NCBI GenBank assembly: GCA_027943245.1
Contig: JANDJZ010000043.1
Location: 62,001 to 126,000, forward strand
DNA from: Acanthamoeba sp. SK_2022b
Lineage: Eukaryota > Discosea > Longamoebia > Acanthamoebidae
Direction: 5' to 3'
Length of the DNA: 64,000 bases
The notes beneath the pieces were generated by a model, which was given only the letters and a program-made list of their open reading frames with translations, ran no database searches and had not been told where the DNA came from. The position numbers and the translations under genes were made by a program. Below are positions 12,515 through 23,842 of this stretch, piece by piece (position 1 is the stretch's first letter; every line of letters starts with the position of its first letter).

Positions 12515-14805
12515 GCCGAGTTTAGATTCGAAGTCTGTTGGCCAAGTACGGCGGCTACGAGGCGGGTCTGTCCAGGCAAGGCAACGGCGGAGAGGGCTGC
12601 TTCTGTCTCGCCTTCCAAAACCCAACCAAAGCTGTGGAGTGGGTGATGGACCTCCAGCGATCCCTTCTCACACTCGATTGGCCGCAGGTGATGCCTCGCC
12701 CACTCCCTTCCTCATCAGAAGCTTTGGTGTGGTAGGGGGCGAGCACAATGCTGAATGCCATCGGCATGGCGGGCCCTCGCTTCACCAGGAGTTGCTGGGT
12801 TGCCCCGTGGCTGCAGAGGAGCTGGCCAACGTCAACGACAAGGTTGTGTTCAAGGGACTGCGCGTGCGCGTTGGACTGCACTACGGGCGGCCCAAGCCCG
12901 TCAAAGACCCCATCTCGCGACGTGTCGAGTTCACCGGTGCCCCTCCTCCCGCCTTTGCGACTATGCGGCAGACCTCGTGCGGAGTGGGCTAACGCAGCTT
13001 CGCGTTCGTTCTTTCCTTGACCCAGGCCCGGTTATGTCTACTGTGGCCCAGCTGACCACGCGAGCGCAGGGCGGCCAAGTGCTGATCACCAAGTCGCTGT
13101 ATGATCAGCTGAGGAGCTCCGAACTCGGCAAGGACAAGGCGAGGTTCAGGCGCCTGGGAAAGCTCGAGTCCGGCGGTACCTCCCTAAGTACGTGCCGTAT
13201 GTACACACAACTGCGTAATGCGTTCTGCACTCATGTTGGTTGGTTCAGATGGGGAGCAGATCTACGAGCTAAGGGTGGCCGGACTCGAGGCCCGGTCCTT
13301 CGAGCCAGGCCATGGGGCTGCAACCCCTACCTCGTTGTCGTTGGATGACCACGGCTCCTCGAACAAGAGATTCTACATCAGCGCAGAAGGTATGCAAGCC
13401 ACGCACGCAGGGCCAAGCAAGCCTATTGATCAGCCTCGCTTCTCACGTTGGTTGGTGTGTATGCGGTTTCCATCGGTAGACGACGAGGACAGCGTAAAGG
13501 CCAAGGACAAGGTGGAGAGCATGCTGAACCACTCAGAAGGCGAGGAGCACGACGAGATGAACGCAGCGGAGCACACTGACATTATTGAGACCTCATTCCT
13601 CAACAGCGCAAATCTCTGCAGGTACGCCATTGCACTGTTTTCCGGCCACCCTTCGTTGTGCTGCCGCCTCAGCCACGGTGCCTCACTCGGGTTGGGGTCG
13701 ATCTCATGTGGCAGGTGGATCATCTCGTACGAGGAGCTGCAGATGCGCCGCCAAATTGGAGTGGGGTCGTATGGCCTGGTCTATGCTGCCACGTGGAAGG
13801 GAGTTGACGTGGCCGTGAAGCGGTTCATCAAACAGAAGCTAACCGAGCGTCGGATGCTCGAGTTCAGGGCCGAAGTCGCGTTTCTCTCCGAGCTACATCA
13901 CCCCAATATCGTGCTCTTCATCGGTGCGCGCTTTCCGGAGACCCTTTCTTTGCGTTTCTGACACGCGCACGCACACACATGCGCATCACAGGCGCGTGCG
14001 TGAAGAGCCCGAATCTGTGCATTGTGACCGAATTCGTTGCGCAAGGATCGCTAAGGGACATCCTGCACAACAATATGGTCAAGCTCACATGGCAACAGCG
14101 CATCAAGCTGCTCTACGGCGCAGCGCTCGGAGTATCATACCTACACTCCCTCCAACCGTGCATAGTGCACCGCGACCTAAAGTCGTCCAACCTTCTGGTT
14201 CAGGCTCTATACCCCGTTACTCCGTTCTCACTCGCGCAATGCTGACTCCATTATTGATTTGAAAGGTGGACGAGTCGTGGAATGTCAAGATAGCAGACTT
14301 TGGGTTTGCGCGCATCAAAGAAGAGAACACCACCATGACTCGCTGCGGCACTCCCTGCTGGACAGGTACGGGCCAGATTTCTGACTAGTGCTTTGTGTGG
14401 GTTGTATAACAAACGGTAGTCCTTTGGAACAGCTCCCGAAGTCATCAAAGGAGAGAAGTACAGCGAAAAGGCCGACGTGTACTCGTTCGGGATAATCATG
14501 TGGGAGGTGCTTACTCGAAAGCAACCCTATGCGGGCCACAACTTCATGGGTGTCTCCCTCGACATCCTTGAGGGCAAGCGGCCTGAGGTGCCCTCGGAAT
14601 GTCCGCGTCGGTGCGTACAGACGAGCTTTTGATCAATTTAGCTTGTCCCTGTGGACTAAACCTCTCTCGTTTGGTTGTGGCGCTCAGCTACGAGAAGCTC
14701 ATGAAGCAATGCTGGCACGCCGATCCTTCCAAGCGGCCCTCTATGGAAGCAGTTGTGGAGCAACTAGATCAACAACGTCTTGCTGGTAATGACACCAGTG
14801 TGTAA
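7638..14805 (+). CDS. Receptor: pseudo-5'-nucleotidase ectodomain, EGF, TM, TKL kinase, cyclase-like, TKL kinase
   Basis: A gene of more than 20 exons encoding, by my estimate, about 1,600 residues. A signal peptide starts at 7638 ([20 protein letters not shown]). The ectodomain follows 5'-nucleotidases to the C-terminal domain motif [16 protein letters not shown] (about 10040-10090), but the metal ligands are replaced. A C-rich EGF-like module ([14 protein letters not shown], about 10315-10360) and a membrane helix (about 10486-10590) follow. Kinase 1 (10672-12060) has [24 protein letters not shown] and APE. The cyclase-like domain (12225-13350) keeps FCDIAQAGT but lacks the Asn and Arg of the active-site helix. 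Kinase 2 (13715-14805) has [25 protein letters not shown] and APE. The kinase-cyclase-kinase cytoplasmic layout is known from Acanthamoeba receptors. Kinases look active; cyclase and ectodomain look non-catalytic. Role inferred: sensing an external ligand, perhaps a nucleoside. Confidence 0.85.
9576..9654 (+). repeat. Tandem duplication containing a splice donor
   Basis: A 40-base unit (9576-9615) is followed directly by a 39-base copy (9616-9654) differing by one missing base. The unit spans the exon end and the GT of the donor, so two near-identical donors lie in tandem in the receptor gene. Confidence 0.9.
9784..9896 (+). repeat. Degenerate GTGT(A/C)GT-type simple repeat in an intron
   Basis: Runs of GTGTAGT followed by GTGTCGT heptamers within the intron preceding the exon that encodes [11 protein letters not shown] in the receptor gene. 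Confidence 0.85.
11778..11960 (+). repeat. (TG)n microsatellite followed by a 9-bp GGGTGGCGT minisatellite
   Basis: About 80 bases of TG lead into roughly ten copies of a GGGTGGCGT unit (about 11870-11960). Both lie in the intron that interrupts kinase 1 of the receptor between LM and CWDRSV. Confidence 0.93.
12444..12513 (+). repeat. (TG)n microsatellite in an intron
   Basis: Pure TG run of about 70 bases on the sense strand, in the intron within the cyclase-like domain of the receptor gene. Confidence 0.95.
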
Positions 14806-15522
14806 ACAATGCCACAGGGTACTCTAAGAAATGTTTGTGCCTTCACAGTAGGTGAGCACAACTTGTGCATTAGTAGCAAGTGTTTTCTCTAAAGCAAGTG
14901 TACAGTTGGTGTGGATCTATATCCTGCTGAGTCTGACGACAGACAAGTGTGGTGAGGAGAGTCAAAGAGAGTGAAATATAAGAAGGTTAGGGTGACCGCA
15001 GCCTGGATGTGGTCAAACTGAAGTGGAGGTGGTGAAAAGAAATGAAGGTGCTGGTTAAGTTTGAAGGTGTGCCCCTTGGTGCGTGCGTGTGTGCGTGCGT
15101 GCGTGCGTGCGTGCAGCATCACCTGCTAGTCAGGAAGGAGGTACATGCCTGAGCAATACATGGCCGGAATGAACATTCACCCCCTCTTTCATACGCGTGT
15201 ATGTATGTGCATGCGTGCATACACATGTTGTTTGTTTGGAGCATTCCCTGAGAGACAGCTTCTCTGGTCCAGCTAATTTCGGTGTTAGCGGGGGATGGTC
15301 TTGACTGTTTCACGTGCTACACGAGACTATTTCCAGAGTTAGACCATTTCACGGTGTTTGACGCCCGGTGCTGCGACACCAATCCAAGAGGAGGAATGCA
15401 CCAGTTATTGCGCCCCGCATCTTCGCCGTTGTCTTTTGTTGTTTTCCTCCGCCGGCATCACTCCCCTGTACTTCGCTGTCTGCCCTGTAATTTGAGGCCA
15501 GCTCGCCCCTACTGCGCCGGTG
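14806..15522. other. Intergenic region, receptor 3' end to GH43-like 5' end
   Basis: About 717 bases without a supportable gene. It holds the 3' UTR of the receptor, a short GTGC tetranucleotide run near 15080-15114, and the promoter of the gene at 15523. No tRNA-like box pair was seen. Confidence 0.5.
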
Positions 15523-16602
15523 ATGTCTCGCCTCTCGTTCCTGCTGTTTGCTCTACTCGCGCTTTGCGCAGCCGTTTGTGTGTGTGGCGAGATCAACATC
15601 AAGCGCTTCCGCACCAACCCGCTGATCACCTTCAGCTCCCTGCCCATCTCGTGCGACGAGGAATACAACGTACAGTTCATGAGTGTAATAGCCGCGCCTC
15701 GATGGTTCAGCCCGCGCCTTGGCAACTACTATATGTACTTTGCCGACCACCGTGGGAGATACATCTCGCTGGCTTATGCCGAAGAGCTCGCGGGTCCGTG
15801 GCTCGTGTACGCGCCGCCGACGCTCCGCCTTTCACAGGTTTTTGCCGTGAATGGTGATGCCTACAACGCGACGGGCCTTTCTTACAAGGCCGAGCTGTCG
15901 GCGCCTGACGCCCACATCGACGGACGCAACCGCGTGGTGCGGCTCTACTTCAAGCACCGTATCCCCAGTACGGGCTACGACATCGTGAGCGCCGTCGCCA
16001 CGTCGACCGACGGCATTAACTTTGAGCCCAGTGCGGGGTTCATCGGCGAGCCGTACGTGCGCGGTTTCCAATGGGAAGGAGACCACGGCGGGTACTATTA
16101 CCTCATCGACCGCCGGGGCTCCATGCTCCGCTCGCCCAACGGCTACACCAGCTGGGAGACAGGCAACAACGCCACGGGCGTCGCCTTTGCCAACATGACC
16201 ATTGTCAACCAGTTCAATGACGGTGCCACCGGCTACGTGCGCCACGTGGGCGTGGGGATTGTCGGCGACACGCTCTACATCTTTGGCTCACGAGTGGGGG
16301 ACGCGCCCGAGCGCATCTTGTGGACGACCATGGACCTCAACTGCCTTAACGCCAACTGGCTCCTGTGCAACACGACCGGTCCGGCACAGGAGGGCTTCCG
16401 CCCCGAGTACTCCTACGAAGGCGCCAGCTACCCCGTGGTCCCATCCGTTAAGGGCGACGCCATCCAAGTCAACCAGCTGCGCGACCCTTATCCCTACTTT
16501 GACGAGGATAGGGGCGACTACCACATATTTTATACCATCGCCGGCGAGAGCGGCTTTACAATGGGATTCTACCTAAATTTAGCCACTGCTCTGTTGTTGT
16601 GA
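15523..16602 (+). CDS. Secreted GH43-like five-bladed beta-propeller protein
   Basis: A single open frame of 359 residues, unusual here in having no obvious intron. The ATG at 15523 begins a signal peptide (MSRLSFLLFALLALCAAVCV). The rest is rich in aromatic and short beta-strand repeats typical of GH43/GH62 propellers: APRWFSPRLGNYYMYFADH (blade 1, early), AELSAPDAHIDG and RVVRLYFKHR (mid), and a late QLRDPYPYFDEDRGDYHIFY leading into YTIAGESG, a common last-blade pattern. Several NxT/S sites (NAT, NMT, NNAT) fit a secreted glycoprotein. GH43 enzymes act on arabinan or xylan using two Asp and one Glu; I cannot place all three, so activity is unproven. An intron near the 3' end (after about 16550) could alter the last 15 residues. 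Confidence 0.6.
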   Translation: MSRLSFLLFALLALCAAVCVCGEINIKRFRTNPLITFSSLPISCDEEYNVQFMSVIAAPRWFSPRLGNYYMYFADHRGRYISLAYAEELAGPWLVYAPPTLRLSQVFAVNGDAYNATGLSYKAELSAPDAHIDGRNRVVRLYFKHRIPSTGYDIVSAVATSTDGINFEPSAGFIGEPYVRGFQWEGDHGGYYYLIDRRGSMLRSPNGYTSWETGNNATGVAFANMTIVNQFNDGATGYVRHVGVGIVGDTLYIFGSRVGDAPERILWTTMDLNCLNANWLLCNTTGPAQEGFRPEYSYEGASYPVVPSVKGDAIQVNQLRDPYPYFDEDRGDYHIFYTIAGESGFTMGFYLNLATALLL

Positions 16603-16769
16603 CCACCTCCACAAAGACATGATGGCCCCTTTCGAACAGTGAGTCTGGACAGCCAAGGGCCACAGGCAGCGTAAGCCACTTCGCCACGAACCGTTGGTTG
16701 ATAAGATCAATAACGGCAACCCTGCCTCTCTACTGGTAACAAATTCAAAAATGGACCAACTTGCCAGCC

Positions 16770-17005
16770 CTAGTAGAGCTTGCCGAAGAACTCGCTCTCG
16801 TCGTCAGAACTGTCTCGCGGGAGAGTCACGGACATCCTGCTGGGCGAGAGGAACGGGTCCTTGGCCGGCGCGGCGCCGTTGCTCTGCTGCTCACCGCCCT
16901 GGCCCGTTCTTCGTCGCGACCTCGCGGCTAGATACTTGTCAATCACCACCCTCTTCAGAATCTTCCACTGGTCCTGATTTCGTGTGGACAGGCGTGTTAG
17001 CGCTT

Positions 17006-17083
<78 letters not shown>

Positions 17084-17891
17084 CAGGCATGTCGTACTTG
17101 GCAGAGGACAACGGGCGAGGTCGTGGAGAGGATGGTCTCCTTGGCCAGCTCGTGGATGTGCTGCACCATTAGCGTGATCTCGGCATTGGGCAGCGTGCTG
17201 TAGGCCCACTCCACGGCTCCGATGAGCCCTATATACTGATATCTGTGCGCCGTGTCCAACCGCGTGTTAGCCACTGCGTGTGCGTGTGCGTGTGCGTGTG
17301 CGTGTGCGTGTGTGCGTGAGTACTTGGTCTTGGTGCAGAGCGAGCGGGCGATCCAGTCGGTGACCATGACCCACAGCTTGAGGTCCATGGTCTGCGGGAT
17401 GGCCGCCATTTCGGCCGACGAAGAGGGGGTAGATGGCGACGAGCCGGAGGACGACGAGCTCAACGACTTGGCAGGCGATGACGGAGGCGCCTTGAACGAA
17501 GCAAGCGCCGGCTGAGTGGGCACCGTCCCGCCTGCACATGCACAGCAGGTTACCATTCCGGTAAGCAATGACAAAACGCAACACAACACAACACAACACA
17601 ACACAACACAACACAACACAACACAACACAACACAACACAACACAACACACAGCCGGGGCAAGGCATACTGGAGGAAAAATAGATGGGGTAGGGGGACGA
17701 GGCCGAAGGAGCATAGTAGGACTGCGAGGTGGCGATGCTGCCCACGCCGTGAAGACCGCCACGGGGTGAGGTGGGCGTGGACCGGGACGGCGACTGCGCG
17801 GGGATGGCCGTTGGGTTGGACGCGCGGAACGGGGGCAGGGAGCTGAACGACGAAGAAGGCGACAGCGAAAGCGACGTCATTTGCGTTCTGT

Positions 17892-17966
<75 letters not shown>

Positions 17967-20900
17967 AAGCCGTCAAAAGAGCGAAAACGACAAGAATGGC
18001 AAGAATGCGCAAGAACGAAAGCGACGACGGGGAGGAGGGAGAGAGGGCGCACCCGAGGCTGACGGTGGGGGAGTGGAGACGTCGCAGAAAGGCAACGCGG
18101 TTGTGGAACCACTCGTCGACGGTGGGCAGGGCGGCCTCGCGCTTCTGGTCCTTCAGGTTCTGCGTGAGGAGGAAGCGGAAGAGGAGCACCAGGCAGAAGC
18201 TCGGCCCGCACTCGTTGAGGTCCTTGAAGGCGTCCCACGCGACGATGTCGCTGATGACCGTCGTCACGAACTTGAGGTTGGGCGCCTGGTTCAGCAGCCG
18301 CGAGAAAATGGAGAGCGTGGTGTCGTCGCTCTTCTTTCGGCGAGGGAACAGGAACATGCCGGCCATGTCCAGCACCCACTCGAGATGGGCCTTGAGCCCG
18401 CCGGCGATGTCCCAGCTCCCCGAGCCCTTCTTCTCCTCGTCAGCCTCCTCCTGTACGACGCCACACGCGTAACATGTTCGGTTAGCCAGGAGCCACCACC
18501 AGAGCCCAGTAGAGATGTCCCGTACGTAGAGTTCCCAGAGGTGGCTGGTGAGGCGGTAGAGAAAGAGACAGGCGATGATCGTCGAGGCGAGCTCCTGCCC
18601 GTCGTACTTGTTGGAAATCTGTGTACAAATGTAAATTATTAGATTTTTGCATACGGAAAGGAATTCATTTAATTGAGTATTATCAATTGCAAATGAAAAA
18701 GAAAAAAGCAAAGAAAAGAGGGGCTCGAGGAGGAAGAGCGACCTGATCGACGATGATGTCGTCGAGCGGCTCTTCGGTGGCTTGGTAGTGCATCAGCGCC
18801 GCCCACAGGTGAATGTGGATCGGGTGGCGATACTCGATGTAGGCCGCGTTCTGCAACGAAGTAGTGGGGAAGGGAGGAGGGATAAGCCACCGAAGAGCCG
18901 CTCGACGACATCACCAGCATCGCGACGGCAAGCACGACGCCATACGTACTCGGTTGAAGAGGCGGGACTCGGTGAGCTGCGAGGCCAGCCGGTACTGCAA
19001 CTCCTCGGAGAGGTGTACGATGACCGTGTTGTTCTTGGGTATCTGAATCTCGGCGATGACCGTCAGGTCATGCTGCTTCAGACAGTACACCAGGTTGGCC
19101 GCCCGTTGACTGTGGCGCGTACAAAAATTAGTTGTTAAAAAAAACATAAATATAAACAATAAATCTAAGAAAAAGAACATTATTTCCACGAAAATAATAA
19201 TTAAATGATAAAAGGTGGGTTGTTGTTACATTTCGAATTGGTCGCTTTGACGGTGGTACGGCTCGAAGACGGGCGAGAGGAAGCGGACGCTGTACTTTTG
19301 GGGATCGTTCTTCTTGATCGACGCACGCACGTACTCTGGCGTGAAGAGGTGCTGTTGCGACCGCCACCACGGTAGACAGACGCCATATACACGCACACAC
19401 ACACCTTTCTTCAGCAACTCGAACGCTGCTCGCGTGGCCAAACGTTGCGCGAAGAAAGAGGAGGGAGAGAGTAAAAGCCGTACGTAGCGGAAGAGGCGAG
19501 TGAAGGGCTGAGAGCAGAAGAAACACTTCATGGAAATGTCGAGAAGGCGCTGGCCACACGGCTGACACACGGCGTGACCGCACGAATTGAAGCACACCGT
19601 GCACGGACGAATCTGATTGACACGAAAAATCGAGGGGGATCAGCAGAGGCCACACGAGGACTCATGGGTGGCCCCAAGCAGTCACGGCTGGCGGGAGCAG
19701 TACTCCGCAGAGAGCGCAGTTGGCCGCCGAGTTGGGCTGGAGGTCGACAAAGCGGTGGAGGCAGTCCAACAAGTCGACGACGCCCATCTGCGCAGAACCG
19801 CAGATTAGTGCTCAGCGCCGATTGGTGCTCCCATTGCCAAGACAAACAAAAGTAGAGGAGAGAGCAGAGCAAAAAGAGAGGGAGAAGCGGGGAACGTGCC
19901 TGTTGGAAGGAGAAGAGGGCGACGTGGAATTCCTCGGACAGCTTCTCGTGGGTGATGCCCACCTTGGCCTTGAGATATTCGCCTTGCCACACGGCCGGCA
20001 CGCCTCGCGTGAAAAAGGACTTGAAGCGCAGCCACCAGCCTTTGGGTATTCCCGTAAAATCAGCCGTCGCCCATGCACGCAAGAGGCGAGAAAAATGAGG
20101 GGGGGGGCGTACCGCCTTGGGTGATGATGTCGACCTTGAGCGGGCTGCGGTGGGCGGTGTGGCCGGAGAGGAGGGTCTGAGTGCAGTAGATGTCGCCCTC
20201 GCTCGAGTTGGAGCCAAAATCGCAGAGGGCGTCACACGGCCACGACTTTTGCAACGACGACAGCAGGTTGTCCATGATCCAGTCCGCTTTTAGGGCGATC
20301 GATTTGTCCTGTTCACACGTGCGCGTCGTCGGTGAGGCAAGGCTTGTGGCGGCGGCTGGTGGTGGGTGGGTGGCGTGCACTGTCGACACGAGCATACGTA
20401 CGTGGGTTTTGGTCAACCGATCCTTCCTCTGCGCGTCCGTATCGGTGGTGCCTGTCACAAACAAAAGTTGGATGCATCACACATGCACTGTGTGGCGGGG
20501 TGCTGTACCGTCAATTGGCGGGAGGCGAGCCTCCCCGTTGTCCTCGGTGCGATTGGTCCACTCCCAGAGGGCCGCCAGGAAATGCACCGCCTCAACGCAG
20601 TATTTCCTACGTGGCGTGCGCGTGAAGGACATGGACGCGAAGGACATGGAGGGCGAAGGTGAGCAAAGAACGAAAAGCTTGTGGCACGAGCGAGAGAAGC
20701 GACGACGTACTTGAATTGAGGGCTGCGCTTGGCGGGAAAATTGAGGGCGCTGTGCAGCTCGTATTGGCGCATGAACCGCGAGAAGACGTGGTCGGCCATG
20801 GGCGAGCCGGACTTGAAGTGCTGCGCGAGGAAGGCGCCCACCGAGAAGTGATTCGAGCTGAAATTGTCGACGACGTAGTGCTGCATCGCGCGCCACAGCT

Positions 20901-23584
20901 CGTTGGTGAGCTTCACCACCCGTCGTTGCCTCTGTGCATTCAGCATCGTCGCCAGCTCTTCCTGTAATCGCGTGCGCACGTTTGAGATGGCCGTGTCGTG
21001 CATTGCGATGAGCGAGAGCGAGAGCGAAACGAGAGGCCGCAAATAGGCAACCAAGCGTCGTGGGGAAACGAACCCGCAGCTTTTGCATCTGTGGGAAGAA
21101 GTTGGGATCGGTGAAGTCGGGCACGGAGATCCACCGCAGGTCCTGGTACACGTTGCTCAAGGTCCTGTGCGGGTCGTGCTCGTTCCAAAATCGCTCCGTC
21201 GCCAACTACATCCCAGCCCCATGCAACACACAGACATCAGACGATCGATGATGTGCGAAGGCGCGGCGATAGACGAAAGAATGGTTGGGGCAAGAGGGGG
21301 AGGGGAGAAGCCGTACATCGACGTTAAGCTGCGAGCTCTGGCCGCACTTGTTCTGTAGGATGATGAGGGACGGCTTGGGCGCCGAAGCGATGCGGTCCAC
21401 CGCAGAAAACGCGAACTGGTACACGCGGTCGAAGTACTGTCTCGAGACGGGGAGGTGCGCGCACAGCAGTGAGCAAAAACTGTGCGCGTGCGCGCGCAGG
21501 TCCCGGAGGCATACGTCTTTGTTGGCGGCGTCGACAACATCGACGAATATAATTACGTCGCTGAGCAGGTAGGCCAGACGAGGCAGCTGCTGCTCCACCG
21601 ACTCCTCCCTTTTCTTCGTGAACAGGTCCTGCGCAGCTGCCACTGCCGCCGCCGCACCGTGTCGCCTCGCGCGCCCTCCCGCCGCATTGTACCCCTATCG
21701 CAAGGCGAGGCCTTAGCCAGCTGTGTGTGCTGTGTGTGCTGTGTGTACCTCCATGTCTACAAATTTACACAGTTGGTCCTGTAGGATGGTGTCCTTTAGG
21801 CGCTCGAAATAGCAGCAGGCGTTGAGACTGGTGCCTCCGCCTTCCTTCTCCAGGTAGGCCGGCCGGCCAACCGTTGGCGGTCTGCAAGTCACCGCTTTTC
21901 AGAAAACTTGCAAACACCAAGAATAAATCAAACAATTATAAATAATAAAAGGAGAGTAAAAGAAATAAACTAAACGCACTTGATAGGATTACGGATCCCC
22001 ATGAGCTCGCGAATGACGAAAGACTTGCCGGCGTGTGTCGACCCGACGAACGTGACGGTGAAGCTGTCCTCGAGCGCGCATTGCTGGAGAGAGGTCTGCA
22101 GGGTGGCCGTGTACGGAGACGTCCTGAAAACGCCGTCGCCCGAGAGAGATATGATCTCGTGCTGGTGGTCCCAGTGACATGCGTGTGCGAGGAGAGAGAA
22201 AATTGTATCAAGTGTCAGTCGCCATAATGAGCAGACTGTCCACGTACACAGCACGCTAGAGCTATTGGTGAGCTCAGGGAGGAGTCACCTCTTGTTCAGC
22301 CTGCTGCTGCCGTTCCCAGTTGGTCTCGTTGAACGAGAAGAGGTGCTTGCGGTCCACAAAATAGTTGAGCGAGTTGGCGATTCTCTGAATGCGCGTTGGA
22401 TCGACAGCGGGGAGCGGACACCTACAGACACGCGGACACCGACCGTAAACAGGTCACCGCACGATCACCACCGTCAGATCTCTGGCAGCCCGCTGTGCGT
22501 GTTGTTCGTGTGTGTCCACGCACGCGCTACAGCGCACCTGTAAAGCATCCGGTTCACAAAGTCGTACAGCCTGGCGCTCTCCTCGCAATGCTGCCACAGC
22601 TCGGGCGTGATTTGGTCGCCCTGCCTGTCCTCGATCATTTTGGCCAGCGCGCCGTGGAGCCGCTCCATTTCGGTCGGGTGCACTCCTGAGCACGGCTGTC
22701 AGGTGGGCACACGGAGAGAAAGAGAGAAAGGCATGGCGCACCACTGAAGATTCGGATCATAGTGCCCAGTCGCTCGGTCACGCTTTGCTCGAGGTTGAGC
22801 TCGGCCAGATCCTCCACGTTGAGCATCATGATGTCGTCGAACTTGGCGATCTCGGCGTCGACAAGCTTGGCCTGTGTGGCAGCGACGAGCTGGTGATGGT
22901 CATCCATATCGTGCAGGCAAGCATGCAAGAACGTGGCTAGATCAAACTGTGCATTCTCTGCTCAGAGAATGACAGAGAAACGTTAACGCTCAAATGGCCA
23001 AGTGCTGATTTGGCGATACTGCCCATACCATCTTCCTTCAGTGTGTTGATGAGGTTGACGAGTTGCTTGCGTGGTTTCATCTTGAGGTCCTTCTGCTTCT
23101 TGAGGTCCTCCTCAGTGAGCTGCACCAATGCGTGCTGCGCCACGGGCAAGCTCTTTGCCTGCACGTATTTTATTATTATTCTTATTATTATTATAAATGA
23201 TTTTTATAAGGTGAATTGTATTGTTAATTATTTATTAATTTTTAATTATCACTTATTTTGTCATTATTTGTTCGGACTACTAATCATAATAAATATAAGG
23301 CTAACCTGCAAAGCTTTTTCAACGGGCTCGAGCGGTATTCCGTGCTTCTCCAGGAGCTGGCGCAGCTGCAGCGCCTCTGCAGAGTATGAATGATGAAAGT
23401 AAGTCTGAGTGATGCATTCACTTGGTAGATGCGGATTCGTACCGCCCCATTGCTGATCATCCATAGGCGGAGCCGATTCGAGAAATTCGCGCTCCAATTC
23501 CTCATTGTCGGCAGGCTCGCCCAGGGCGATCTCGATCCCCTCATCAACCTCTTGCTCGTCGCGAAACAGCTCGCGTCTCAGCAT
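16770..23584 (-). CDS. Very large GTPase-like protein with SAM-like N-terminus and RING finger
   Basis: About 20 exons on the minus strand, from ATG 23584 to TAG 16770. The N-terminus is acidic, then has a SAM-like helical segment (LVQLTEEDLKKQKDLKMKPR, near 23120). Near 22030 a P-loop reads TFVGSTHAGKSFVIRELMG. Next come GGTSLNACCYF and KFVDMEG, which resembles the G3 DxxG of GBP/dynamin-type GTPases, then DVIIFVDVVDA and LIILQNKCG as a possible G4. Around 19730-19490 is a RING of C3HC4 type: NCALC, then CGHAVCQPC, then CFFC. The C-terminal third is alpha-helical with a Ser/Pro-rich linker (about 17850-17400). I do not recognise an orthologue. The role inferred is a GTP-regulated ubiquitin ligase. 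Introns hold several simple repeats. Confidence 0.65.
17006..17082 (-). repeat. (TG)n microsatellite (sense strand) in an intron
   Basis: AC run on the plus strand, hence TG in the sense orientation of the GTPase-RING gene. Confidence 0.95.
17276..17318. repeat. (GTGTGC)n hexanucleotide repeat
   Basis: About seven copies of a GTGTGC unit in an intron of the GTPase-RING gene. Confidence 0.9.
17578..17652. repeat. (AACAC)n pentanucleotide repeat
   Basis: About 15 uninterrupted copies of AACAC on the plus strand in an intron of the GTPase-RING gene. The same pentamer recurs near 44523 in a CCZ1 intron. Confidence 0.95.
17892..17963 (-). repeat. (TG)n microsatellite (sense strand) in an intron
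   Basis: AC run on the plus strand, in a separate intron of the GTPase-RING gene. Confidence 0.95.
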
Positions 23585-23842
23585 CGTTGGTGTGCACTCA
23601 CAAAATCACTTGCGTGTTTGCCACCTGAACCACACGGCCGTTGCCTGAGTTGTTTGTCGTTGTTTGGCGTGAAACGCCAACGACTACGCTTAAAAATGCG
23701 TGGCATGCTCATCAACGCGGCCGATATTTCCCGAAGAGGACAAGAACTGCTGTTGGTAAAGAGCGTGGAGCGGACAAGAGAAGCGCTTTGCGTTGGCCAG
23801 CTGGGGGCAAAAGAAGAAGAAGGAGACAAGAGGGTGGGTGGC

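Noticed and set aside
15282..15857. ORF overlapping the start of the GH43-like gene in another frame
   Set aside because: It is a shadow of the GH43-like coding sequence, which has a signal peptide and propeller motifs.
16939..18711. A 590-residue open frame on the minus strand
   Set aside because: It reads through several introns filled with TG and AACAC repeats; only parts are real exons of the GTPase-RING gene.
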